Source: an uncultured Lachnospiraceae bacterium (lineage in GTDB: Bacteria > Bacillota > Clostridia > Lachnospirales > Lachnospiraceae). Taken from it: a stretch of DNA of 64,000 nt. Where the stretch lies: positions 1-64,000 of the forward strand of contig ONBT01000005.1 in the NCBI GenBank assembly GCA_900316075.1. The letters run 5' to 3'. Positions 8,401-16,369 of the stretch are shown here, one piece after another. The translations under genes were made by a program, and so were the position numbers. How positions within the stretch are numbered: the first letter of the stretch is position 1; every line of letters starts with the position of its first letter. Under the pieces are notes generated by a model. That model searched no databases. It worked only from the letters and a program-made list of their open reading frames with translations, and was not told the origin of the DNA.

Positions 8401-9165
8401 TCACTCCTGCATGAGCCCGTAGTAAGGACCCATGGTCTTCTTGAGTTTCATCAGGGCCCTGGTGTGGAGCTGGGAAACCCGGGATTCGGATACCTCAAGT
8501 ACCCGGGCGATTTCCTTCAGGGTCAGGTCTTCATAATAATATAAAAGAATGACCTTCTGCTCCTTCTCCGTCAGCTGCTTCAATGCCTCAGAGAGGACCT
8601 TCTTCAGTTCCTCCTTGGAGATATTGTCCTCGGGAGTGATGAAGTGGGAATTATAAGTCGCATCGGAAACCGGTTCATTGCCGGCCTCCATGAATTCATT
8701 CAAAGAAACAAGGCCTGTGACCTTGAGCTGGGACTGCCAGGAGACATACTCATCGGAAGTGATGCCGAGTTCGTCCGCAATCTCGTCGTCGGAAGCCGGC
8801 TTCCCGGTCCGCATCTCCACGGACTTCGAAGCCTCGTCGAGTTTCCGCTGCTTCTGGCGGATGGTCCGGGGAATCCAGTCCATCTTCCGAATCTGGTCGA
8901 GAATCGCTCCCTTGATCCGCAGGGAAGCATAGGTCTCGAACTTGACATCCTTGGTGCTGTCGAACTTGTCGATGGCGTCAATGAGGCCGAAGACCCCGTA
9001 GCCGCATAGGTCGTCGAATTCAACATTCGAGCCCAGATACATGTAGAGGCGGCCGGCGACGGTCTTGACCAGGGGGGCGTATTCCAGTATGATCTGCTCC
9101 CGGATCTCAGGAGTCGGATGTTTTGTATAGGAAGCCCAAAGCTTGTCCCGGTCCTGTTCTTTCAT
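8401..9165 (-). CDS. sigD: Flagellar sigma factor sigma-D / FliA (sigma-28)
   Basis: Directs RNA polymerase to late flagellar and motility promoters (TAAA-N15-GCCGATAA type). The 254-aa protein has sigma region 2 (DDLCGYGVFGLIDAIDKFD, then FETYASLRIKGAILDQIRKM), region 3 and region 4 (LTLKEIARVLEVSESRVSQL), all in the FliA/WhiG order. No anti-sigma factor FlgM is encoded beside it. Sigma-D-like promoters are visible in this window before fliK and flgE, so the factor may boost part of its own locus. Confidence 0.96.
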   Translation of the reverse strand: MKEQDRDKLWASYTKHPTPEIREQIILEYAPLVKTVAGRLYMYLGSNVEFDDLCGYGVFGLIDAIDKFDSTKDVKFETYASLRIKGAILDQIRKMDWIPRTIRQKQRKLDEASKSVEMRTGKPASDDEIADELGITSDEYVSWQSQLKVTGLVSLNEFMEAGNEPVSDATYNSHFITPEDNISKEELKKVLSEALKQLTEKEQKVILLYYYEDLTLKEIARVLEVSESRVSQLHTRALMKLKKTMGPYYGLMQE

Positions 9166-9167
9166 AC

Positions 9168-9608
9168 TCAGCTATTCTCTTCCCCGCCGCCTTCTTCGGA
9201 CTCTTCTTCGCTCTCTTCATCCGAAGGGGCTTCTGCAGGCTTCTCACCCGAAGAAGCTTCTGTCTCAGCAGACTCTTCTTCGTCCTTCTTTGTATTGAAA
9301 AAATACCGGTCGAGAATGACCCGGACCACGATGCCGATGGCACCGAAAATAATAACCGTAATCAGCAGGCGGCCCACATAGATTTCGAGCTTGGCATGCT
9401 GCATGACGGAAATGATACAGGAAACGGCTGCCGCTGCCAAAGTGATGATAATGGGTATCGGACGGGTATTGACCTCGTCGTCCTGCTTCTTTTTCTTTTT
9501 CCCGCCGGCATCCTCAGCTCCTGCCGGAGCCTGCTTTCCGCCATTTCCGGAAGGCTTTTTTCCTGCAGAACCGCTTGCTTCTTTTTCTTTTGTCTCTTCT
9601 TCTGCCAA
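9168..9608 (-). CDS. Small two-TM flagellar-locus protein, function unknown
   Basis: About 146 aa. A charged Lys/Glu/Gly-rich N-terminus (residues 1-50) is followed by two hydrophobic segments (PIPIIITLAAAAVSCIISVM and VGRLLITVIIFGAIGIVVRV) and a very acidic tail. I do not recognise a family. The start is uncertain: TTG at 9608 immediately follows the cheD stop (TGAATTG) and is the first start that does not overlap cheD; the frame continues upstream inside cheD. Its place between cheD and sigD suggests co-expression with the chemotaxis genes. Confidence 0.7.
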   Translation of the reverse strand: MAEEETKEKEASGSAGKKPSGNGGKQAPAGAEDAGGKKKKKQDDEVNTRPIPIIITLAAAAVSCIISVMQHAKLEIYVGRLLITVIIFGAIGIVVRVILDRYFFNTKKDEEESAETEASSGEKPAEAPSDEESEEESEEGGGEENS

Positions 9609-9609
9609 T

Positions 9610-10098
9610 TCAGATCTTCTTTTCGGGCTTTCCCACGGACTTGACCAGGAAAGAGCCGTCCTCACTGTAGATTTCAACGGTACGACCGTAGTTCAGGCCG
9701 GTGTCCTCGGCCAGAAGACGGATGCCCAGTTCCTTGAGCTTGGCCTTGGAGGCCATGGCATTGCGCTCGCCGACATTGATGGCCGCGGAATTGCCTCCGG
9801 CCATTTCGAACATCTTCGCCCCGCCGGCAATCTTCGCAACGATTCTGGCCTTCGAAGCCCCGGCCTTCACCATCTGGTTCAGAAGTTCCGTAATCCCCGT
9901 ATCGGCAAACTTGGCAATATTTGAATTGTTCCGGATGGCGGTACTGTCCGGCAGCATGATATGTGCAAGGCCCGTAACCTTCGTCGTGGGGTCGTACATC
10001 GCTATTCCGATACAGCTGCCAAGACCTATGGTGGTCAGATTGTCCGGGTATTTGCATACCTTCAAATCCGCCATGCCAACCTTGATCATCTGTCCCAT
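9610..10098 (-). CDS. cheD: Chemoreceptor glutamine deamidase CheD
   Basis: Deamidates glutamines on chemoreceptors and, in Bacillus-type systems, works with CheC to tune CheA activity. The 162-aa protein has the catalytic Cys in GLGSCIGIAMYD (about residue 29), the His in LAHIMLP (about residue 46) and the GGAKMF loop, so it looks active. It follows cheC by 19 bases, the normal pairing. Confidence 0.96.
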   Translation of the reverse strand: MGQMIKVGMADLKVCKYPDNLTTIGLGSCIGIAMYDPTTKVTGLAHIMLPDSTAIRNNSNIAKFADTGITELLNQMVKAGASKARIVAKIAGGAKMFEMAGGNSAAINVGERNAMASKAKLKELGIRLLAEDTGLNYGRTVEIYSEDGSFLVKSVGKPEKKI

Positions 10099-10117
10099 AA
10101 CCTATTCCCCGTTTGCT

Positions 10118-10738
10118 TCAGACAGGCATTCCCAGTGCGGAAAGAATCTTTTCGTAGGAGTCCCCCTCAGGCATCAGGATGAAGTATCCGCTGATGTCCA
10201 TGCCGTCGCCCATCTCCGTATTGATGAGAAGGGCCTTGTCCCCCACCATGCCGAACTGGATGGCCGGCACGGACAGGATGGCCGCCGCCATATCGATGGA
10301 GATATAGGGAACCGTCGGCGTAATCGTGAGATTCGTGAGACCCGACAGGGCGGACAGATAAGCCGATGAAATAATATTTCCGATTTCCTTCAGGGCCGAC
10401 ATATCCATCTCATCAAAGTCGGCGTCATAGTCGGGATCCCGCATCATAAGGCGGTTGACGAGGTGGTGGGCACTCGGCAGATCCATGAGATACATCATGG
10501 AGCCGTCGATATCCGTTTCCACGCCCAGCATAATGCCGACCACAATCTGTTCCTCGGAACCGATAGCGCTGCCAATCTTTTCGACGGGCATGAGCTCGAC
10601 ATTGGGAACGCTCATGTTCATCTTCAGATTCAGCATATTCGCAATCGCCGTCGTCGCATTGCCGGCGCCGATATTGCCGATTTCCTTCAGGACATCGTAG
10701 TATTTTTCATTAATCTCATCAAAAGACATCTCGGACAT
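10118..10738 (-). CDS. cheC: CheY-P phosphatase CheC
   Basis: Dephosphorylates CheY-P and is stimulated by CheD. The 206-aa protein carries the two expected helical active-site motifs, EIGNIGAGNATTAIANML (from about residue 19) and EIGNIISSAYLSALSGL (from about residue 115), each with the Glu and Asn that attack the CheY phosphate. FliY in this locus has related sequences, so the cell probably has two CheC-type phosphatases. Confidence 0.96.
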   Translation of the reverse strand: MSEMSFDEINEKYYDVLKEIGNIGAGNATTAIANMLNLKMNMSVPNVELMPVEKIGSAIGSEEQIVVGIMLGVETDIDGSMMYLMDLPSAHHLVNRLMMRDPDYDADFDEMDMSALKEIGNIISSAYLSALSGLTNLTITPTVPYISIDMAAAILSVPAIQFGMVGDKALLINTEMGDGMDISGYFILMPEGDSYEKILSALGMPV

Positions 10739-10768
10739 GAGATAAACTATCCTTTCCTGCGGTCAGAA

Positions 10769-10807
10769 AACAAGGCTGCAGAAGGAAATAACCCTATGCA
10801 GCTTGTT
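10769..10807 (-). terminator. Weak hairpin between cheW and cheC
   Basis: Arms AACAAGCTGCA (10807-10797) and TGCAGCCTTGTT (10780-10769) with one bulge, followed by TTCTGACC. The U-tract is poor; it may attenuate or protect an mRNA end rather than terminate. Confidence 0.35.
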
Positions 10808-10834
10808 CTTTCCAATAGCAAGGTTCAAAAAGGC

Positions 10835-11296
10835 TCACCCGTCCACGGAATCGACGAGGGCAGAAATTTCAAAGATGGAGATCAGGTCATCCCCGTTTTT
10901 GCCGACCCCGTTGATGAAGGAGGACTGGTTCTTCTTGTTCTGGCTCGACCGGTCGATTTCGTTCTCCCCGAGGGAAACGACCTCGCGGACTTCGTCGACC
11001 AGAATGCCTACCAGGCCCTGGGCCTCCAGCTTCAGGATAATGATCCGGGTGGCGCCGGTAATCTCGTCTTCCCCGAGACCCATCTTCCTGTGGGCGCTCA
11101 TGACGGGAACGACCTCGCCGCGGAGGTTGATGACACCGGCATAGTAGTCAGGTGTCTTCGGCACCCGGGTGATCTTCGGCATCACGACGATATTGTCAAT
11201 GTAGGAAATATCGATGCCGTACTGCTCGCTTCCTATGCGGACAACGATGTATTGCTTCTTCTCTTCTTCAACGCTGTCAAGTTCAAAATCGCTCAT
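10835..11296 (-). CDS. cheW: Chemotaxis coupling protein CheW
   Basis: Links chemoreceptors to the kinase CheA at the cell pole. The 153-aa SH3-like protein has the usual features: YIVVRIGSEQYGIDISYIDN, the VINLRGEVVPVM core and a C-terminal ILVDEVREVVSL stretch. A GGAGG ribosome site precedes ATG 11296. It directly follows cheA, as in most fla/che loci of Firmicutes. Confidence 0.97.
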   Translation of the reverse strand: MSDFELDSVEEEKKQYIVVRIGSEQYGIDISYIDNIVVMPKITRVPKTPDYYAGVINLRGEVVPVMSAHRKMGLGEDEITGATRIIILKLEAQGLVGILVDEVREVVSLGENEIDRSSQNKKNQSSFINGVGKNGDDLISIFEISALVDSVDG

Positions 11297-11374
11297 GAAA
11301 ATTTCCTCCGAAAACTATCTGCTCCGCTGGGGGAGCTATTGTATCGCAGAGTATCAGGCTGTACGCAACGCGTA

Positions 11375-13528
11375 TTAGATCAATGCGTTGATATCCAGGA
11401 TCATGGCGACTTCGCCATCGCCGAGGATGGTGGCACCGCTGATGATCTTGTTGTGCTCGATGACTTTTCCGAGCGACTTGATAACGATTTCCTGCTGGCC
11501 GATGAGGTTGTCGACAATGAGGCCGGCCATGGACTCGCCCTTGGTGACAACGACGACGGTCAGTTCCTCATCGGGATCGTCCTCCTTGTGCGGGCAGTCG
11601 AGAATGTCGCGCATGCGGATCAGAGGAATGACCATGCCCCGGAGGTAGATGACCTCGTGGGCCTCGACATACTTGATATCCTTGACCGGGATGGACTCAA
11701 TATTCATGATGGAGGCCAGGGCGATCGCATACTTCTCGTCTGCGATATCGACCATGAGGGCCTGGATAATGGCGAGGGTCAGCGGCAGGCGGACCGTAAA
11801 GGTCGTGCCCTGTCCCAGGGTGGTCTTGACGGTGACATCGCCGCCCAGGGCCTCAACATTCGACTTCACGACGTCGAGACCTACGCCTCGGCCGGAGATA
11901 TCGGTGATGACCTTCGACATAGAGAAGCCGGGGTCAAAGAGGAAGTCGATGATTTCCTTCTGGGTCAGTTTTTCGGCATCGTCAGGAGTGACAAGGCCTT
12001 TCTCGATGGCTTTTGCCTTGACGGCTTCCGTATCGATGCCGGCACCGTCATCGCCTACCTGGATGATGACATTGTTGCCTTCCTGGAAGGCGTTGAGGAA
12101 AATATTTCCCTGCCGGGGCTTGCCGGCCTTTTCACGGACGTCCGGGTCCTCAATGCCGTGGTCGGCGGAGTTCCGGAGGAGGTGCTGCAGGGGGTCGCCG
12201 ATCTGGTCAACAACGGTCCGGTCCAGCTCGGTCTCTTCACCGGTCATGACCAGGTCCATGGGCTTGTTCAGCTTCCGGGACAGGTCACGAATCATACGCG
12301 GGAATTTGTTGACCGTAGACTCGATAGGAACCATTCGAACCTTCATGACCGATTCATGCAGGGTCGTGGTGATTCGCTCCAGGTATTCAATCTGTTCATG
12401 CAGCTGCTGGTTCTCCGGAGAGGAGCCCTGCTCGGAATCGCTGATGGACACGAGGGAGTTCTTTGCAATGATGAGCTCGGATACCTGATTCATCAGGGCA
12501 TCGAGCTTTTCGATATCGACACGGACCGTCCGGGCGGTGACGGGCTTGCCGGCCGGCTTCTTTGTTGCTGCGGCAGAGGCCTTGGCGGGGGCCGGAGCGG
12601 ACGCAGCTGCCGGGGCAGGGGCTGCAGGAGCAGCTGCCGGGGCCGGAGCTGCTGCAGGAGCAGCTGCTGACGCTGCGGCTTCCTTCTTCTCTTCTGCGGC
12701 TTCCTTTTCCTTTTCAACCTTGTTGTAGGTGTCGACGGTGACCTGTTCACCGATGGCGTGGTCGATTTCGGAAACCTGGGTGATGGCGTCCTTAATCTTG
12801 TCAAAAGGTTCCTTGGACGCAACTATGATAGAGAAGTCCGTATCGAACTTCTCGTCTTCGATATCCTGGGAGGAAGGGGAATAGATCAGAATCTCGCCGA
12901 AATCTTCGACGGCTTTGAATACAAGAAAGGCCCGGGCTGCCTTGAGCAGGCATTCCTTCTGGACCGAAACAGTGAAGGCATAGACATTCTGCCCGCCGTC
13001 AATGGCGGACTGAATCTGCTCCTTCTGGGAATCTTCGAGGGTGATATTGAGGTAAGCCTTGCCGTCGGTTTCGGCAGGGGCTTCTTCGGCCTTGGGAGCT
13101 TCGGCCGCAGGCGCAGGAGCGGCAGCAGCTGCTGCACCGCCGTTGGCGCCGGGCAGGAAGGCGTTCAGCTTGTCAATCAGGGCAGCGTTGTCTTCGGTGC
13201 CCTCGTCGGATGTAGCCTTGACATTGTCCAGATAGGCCTCAATGGCATCAAGGCACTGGAAGAGGACATCGATCATCTCGGCATTGACCTTGACTGTGTC
13301 ATTCCGGACCTCGGAGAAGACATTCTCCATATCATGGGTCAGGTGCTGCATGCGCTTGAAGCCCATGGTCCCGGCCATACCCTTGAGGGAGTGAGCTGCA
13401 CGGAAGATCTCATTGATCGTATCCTTGTTCTCGGGCTCCTTCTCGAGGATCATGATATTGTCCGACAGACTCTGAATGTGCTCATTCGTCTCGTCAATGA
13501 AAATATCAAGGTATTGACTTACATCCAT
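11375..13528 (-). CDS. cheA: Chemotaxis sensor kinase CheA
   Basis: Receptor-coupled histidine kinase that phosphorylates CheY. The 717-aa protein has, in order: Hpt domain with phospho-accepting His46 (AAHSLKGMAGTMGF), a response-regulator docking region (about 165-275), a long Ala/Pro linker (about 285-335), dimerisation helices (DALMNQVSELI), the ATP-binding domain (NSADHGIEDPDVREK, GDDGAGID, GRGVGLDVV) and a CheW-like C-terminal domain. All catalytic boxes look intact. It lies 2 bases after cheB. Confidence 0.97.
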   Translation of the reverse strand: MDVSQYLDIFIDETNEHIQSLSDNIMILEKEPENKDTINEIFRAAHSLKGMAGTMGFKRMQHLTHDMENVFSEVRNDTVKVNAEMIDVLFQCLDAIEAYLDNVKATSDEGTEDNAALIDKLNAFLPGANGGAAAAAAPAPAAEAPKAEEAPAETDGKAYLNITLEDSQKEQIQSAIDGGQNVYAFTVSVQKECLLKAARAFLVFKAVEDFGEILIYSPSSQDIEDEKFDTDFSIIVASKEPFDKIKDAITQVSEIDHAIGEQVTVDTYNKVEKEKEAAEEKKEAAASAAAPAAAPAPAAAPAAPAPAAASAPAPAKASAAATKKPAGKPVTARTVRVDIEKLDALMNQVSELIIAKNSLVSISDSEQGSSPENQQLHEQIEYLERITTTLHESVMKVRMVPIESTVNKFPRMIRDLSRKLNKPMDLVMTGEETELDRTVVDQIGDPLQHLLRNSADHGIEDPDVREKAGKPRQGNIFLNAFQEGNNVIIQVGDDGAGIDTEAVKAKAIEKGLVTPDDAEKLTQKEIIDFLFDPGFSMSKVITDISGRGVGLDVVKSNVEALGGDVTVKTTLGQGTTFTVRLPLTLAIIQALMVDIADEKYAIALASIMNIESIPVKDIKYVEAHEVIYLRGMVIPLIRMRDILDCPHKEDDPDEELTVVVVTKGESMAGLIVDNLIGQQEIVIKSLGKVIEHNKIISGATILGDGEVAMILDINALI

Positions 13529-13530
13529 CT

Positions 13531-14595
13531 CTATACCCCCATCTTCCTGGCTAGTGATTTCGCGATATCCGTCAGTGGCTGGATCTCATCCGCGAGACCG
13601 GCGTTGACGATCGCTTTCGGCATTCCGTACACGACGCAGGTGGACTGTTCCTGCGCGATACAATAGAGATTCTTCTCTTTCTTCAGATGCTGAATCCCAA
13701 CGGTTCCGTCCATGCCCATGCCGGTAAGCACCGCACAGAGAATGGATGGAATGGACAGGTACTTGAGCGATTCGTACATGACATCCGCACAGGGCCGGAG
13801 ATTGTTCACCGGGGGAGCGTCGTAGACATGGGCCTTCATGGCCCCCTTCGCGTCCTCGACGACCTCGAAATGACGGCCACCCGGGGCGATGTAGACGTGG
13901 CCGGGTTTAAGCAGCTCTCCGTCTTCCGCTTCTTTCACGACATTGGGAGAGGTCTCCTGAATGCGCTTGGCGAGGGAATCGGTAAAGCCCTTCGGCATAT
14001 GCTGTACAATCACTACGGGTACAGGAAATTTCCCGGGAAGCATCGGGATGACCGTGTGCAGGGCCTGGGGTCCGCCGGTCGACGATGCGATGGCCACCAG
14101 CTGATACGGATAGGAGGACCGGACCACGTGCCGGGCCGGCTGAACTCTCTTCACTGCCGGAGAGGGCTCCACCCGGGAGCTCGGGGCCGGAGTGCTGCTG
14201 CCTGAGGGAACCCTGAGGGTCCGCCGCAGGGCCACTGCAAGGGACTCCGCGAAGGCATCCGTATCGTTCGAGGACATCCGGAAGGGGTGAACCACAACGG
14301 CCGACGGACCCTTCAGCGCCCTGGCCGCCGCCTCCTCTGTCGGATAGCACATGGCTATGAGGGGGACGGACAGGCCCTCTTCCTTCATCTTCTCAAAGAT
14401 TTGGGAAGAGGATGCATCATGGGACATGCAGACATTGTAGCAGACCGCATCGTAATGCTTTTCCTTCAGCCGCTTGACCGTGCTGTCCGCACTGTAAGCG
14501 CTGTCGGTTGCAGAAAATTCCTGAACTGAACTGATTATATCACAGATGAGTCTTCTCATGAGTGCAGAGTCATCTACTACCAATATCTCATACAT
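13531..14595 (-). CDS. cheB: Protein-glutamate methylesterase CheB with degenerate receiver domain
   Basis: Removes methyl groups from chemoreceptors. The C-terminal esterase domain is intact, with catalytic Ser172 (SSTGGP), His199 (QHMPKGF) and Asp296 (GMGMDG). The N-terminal receiver domain keeps the acidic pair Asp8-Asp9 (VVDDSALMRR), but the residue at the phospho-acceptor place is Asn54 (CYNVCM; codon AAT at 14436-14434) and the conserved Lys is His103 (VVHPF). If read correctly, CheB cannot be switched on by CheA through Asp phosphorylation. The two domains are joined by a Ser/Pro linker (about residues 130-155). Confidence 0.95.
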   Translation of the reverse strand: MYEILVVDDSALMRRLICDIISSVQEFSATDSAYSADSTVKRLKEKHYDAVCYNVCMSHDASSSQIFEKMKEEGLSVPLIAMCYPTEEAAARALKGPSAVVVHPFRMSSNDTDAFAESLAVALRRTLRVPSGSSTPAPSSRVEPSPAVKRVQPARHVVRSSYPYQLVAIASSTGGPQALHTVIPMLPGKFPVPVVIVQHMPKGFTDSLAKRIQETSPNVVKEAEDGELLKPGHVYIAPGGRHFEVVEDAKGAMKAHVYDAPPVNNLRPCADVMYESLKYLSIPSILCAVLTGMGMDGTVGIQHLKKEKNLYCIAQEQSTCVVYGMPKAIVNAGLADEIQPLTDIAKSLARKMGV

Positions 14596-14597
14596 GA

Positions 14598-15356
14598 CTA
14601 TCCACGTTCCTTTTGCCGGATCCGGCGTTCTTCTTCAAAAATGTAGTGCACAATTCTCTCCTGGGCGTCGGAGTCCTTGAAGAGGATCTGTATTCGGTAG
14701 GTCGTATTGTCCGTGCCTTCGACGAGGGAGGTTCCCTTGATGCGGCCGATGACTTCGATGAATTCCTTTCCCTTGGGGTTCTCAATCGGAAAGCGAAGGA
14801 GGAGGTAATGGACGTCCTTGAGGTTCTGGGTCGTAACGAAGCGGATGCCGCCACCACTGATATCGAGGATCGTCCCTTTTCCCATGACCCGCTTCTGTGC
14901 AGGCGTTTCCTGCAGGAGGCCATGGAGTTCCTTCATGCTTTCAATGGTACCCGCCTCATCTGAAAGAGTAACATAAAGAAGCGGAATATAACAGTCCAGA
15001 CGGTAAAATTCCCTCCGCTGCCAGCGCTCGATGGGCTCGGCCAGTTTGAAGAGGTAGACCGGAAATTTGCCGTGCCGGTAGCGGTTCTCAATAGTGGCAA
15101 CGCCGCGGAAGAGGCCTTTTTCCCCGAAGAAAAGAAGCTCATAGCGGATATTCTCCATGGAAAAGAGGATGTAATTGCCCTTCACGAGGGGCATGTCGAG
15201 TTCCACCGTGTCATTTCCGGTGACGTTGTAGACGCTCGAAACGTACATAGGAGCCTCTTCCCCGGTCTTTTTCGCCCTCTCTGCCTCCTGCACCGTACGG
15301 ATTTCCACCCGCATGCCGGGCAGGATGCTTTGCAGCCCGAAATCTTTTTCTGCCAT
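14598..15356 (-). CDS. PilZ domain protein (YcgR-like c-di-GMP flagellar brake)
   Basis: A 252-aa protein with an N-terminal YcgR-type beta domain (about 1-110) and a C-terminal PilZ domain. The c-di-GMP binding signature is present: RREFYRLD (RxxxR type, near residue 112) and DISGGGIRF (near residue 160). In related bacteria such proteins slow the motor or alter its switching when c-di-GMP is high. Its place between flhG and cheB fits that role. GGGAG lies just upstream of ATG 15356. Confidence 0.9.
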   Translation of the reverse strand: MAEKDFGLQSILPGMRVEIRTVQEAERAKKTGEEAPMYVSSVYNVTGNDTVELDMPLVKGNYILFSMENIRYELLFFGEKGLFRGVATIENRYRHGKFPVYLFKLAEPIERWQRREFYRLDCYIPLLYVTLSDEAGTIESMKELHGLLQETPAQKRVMGKGTILDISGGGIRFVTTQNLKDVHYLLLRFPIENPKGKEFIEVIGRIKGTSLVEGTDNTTYRIQILFKDSDAQERIVHYIFEEERRIRQKERG

Positions 15357-15374
15357 TATCTTCTACTCCCTTTT

Positions 15375-15393
15375 TTATGACTAATGTAGAACA
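15375..15393 (+). repeat. Copy of the dispersed 19-bp intergenic repeat
   Basis: TTATGACTAATGTAGAACA, carrying the GACT variant also seen beside fliF. It lies just 5' of the ribosome site of the PilZ gene. No complementary partner was found downstream. Confidence 0.5.
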
Positions 15394-15490
15394 GCTATTT
15401 TGGATGCTTCTTCCATGCGTCAGAAATGCCCGACATTTCAGCCATTTCCCGCAGGCCTGAAAATGCCATACTCTCCGGCGGCCTGAAGCC

Positions 15491-16369
15491 TCAGGCCTGC
15501 TTTCTCCCGATGAAGCTGCGGAAAAATCCGGGCAGGGAAAAACCGGCGGAGGGTTTCGCCGCCCCGTCAGAAAGGACATCGGCACAAGCCGCAAAGGCCC
15601 GTGCGCTCTTGGCTGAAGGGTTCACAAGGGACACCACGTTCTGACTCTTGACCGCTTTCTCCAGGGCTTCGTCGTTGGGAACCGAGCCCAGATAGTCCAT
15701 GGAACCCGAGAGGAAGCGGGTCACGATGGAATTCATCTTCTCGTAGAGGGCTTTTCCTTCGGCCTCGGAGGCCACCCGGTTGGCCAGGAAGCGGATCTTC
15801 GTGTCCCTGGGGGAAAAGTCCTCGTTTCGGTAGAGGGCCTTCACCAGGGAATAGGAATCCGTCATGGAGGCGGGCTCCGGCGTCACGACGAGAATCACTT
15901 CCGGAGACTTGATGACGAAGGACAATACCTGGTTCGAGACCCCGGCTCCGGTATCTATAATTAATATATCGGTCATCCGGTTCAAAGCCGAAAGGGAACG
16001 GACCAGTTCCCGGACCTGGTCGGCCGAAAGGTCGTTCAGGCCTACAATTCCGGAACCGCCGGAGATGAAGCCTATGTCCATGGGACCCTTCGTCACGACC
16101 TCGGAAAGGGGCATGCCCCGGTAGATGACGTCCGAGAGGTTGTACTTGGGAACCGTGCCGAACATGACTTCGACATTGGCAAGGCCGAAGTCGGCATCGA
16201 AGATGATGACCCTTTTGCCCATCTTCCGGAAAGCGACGGCCAGGTTCACGGCGGTATTCGATTTTCCCACGCCGCCCTTGCCGCTGGTGACTGTGATCAG
16301 CCGGGCGTTTTCTATATTTCTCTGCTCCCTCAGTTTAACTACGTTTCTGAGGTGCTCGGCCTGATCCAT
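15491..16369 (-). CDS. flhG: Flagellar number regulator FlhG (MinD-like ATPase)
   Basis: MinD/ParA-type ATPase that with FlhF controls flagellar number and site and helps C-ring assembly. The 292-aa protein has the deviant Walker A loop TSGKGGVGKSNTAVNLA (about residues 28-44), FDADFGLANVEV and LIIDTGAGVS (Walker B). An N-terminal helix with QAEHLRNVVKLREQ resembles the segment that stimulates FlhF. It overlaps the end of flhF by 35 bases. Confidence 0.95.
   Translation of the reverse strand: MDQAEHLRNVVKLREQRNIENARLITVTSGKGGVGKSNTAVNLAVAFRKMGKRVIIFDADFGLANVEVMFGTVPKYNLSDVIYRGMPLSEVVTKGPMDIGFISGGSGIVGLNDLSADQVRELVRSLSALNRMTDILIIDTGAGVSNQVLSFVIKSPEVILVVTPEPASMTDSYSLVKALYRNEDFSPRDTKIRFLANRVASEAEGKALYEKMNSIVTRFLSGSMDYLGSVPNDEALEKAVKSQNVVSLVNPSAKSARAFAACADVLSDGAAKPSAGFSLPGFFRSFIGRKQA

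Noticed and set aside
10463..12670. A 735-codon plus-strand frame antisense to cheC, cheW and cheA
   Set aside because: It is a shadow of strongly coding minus-strand genes in GC-rich sequence, has no family resemblance and no ribosome site. Similar long antisense frames over fapA, topA and the GlgX-like gene were dropped for the same reason.
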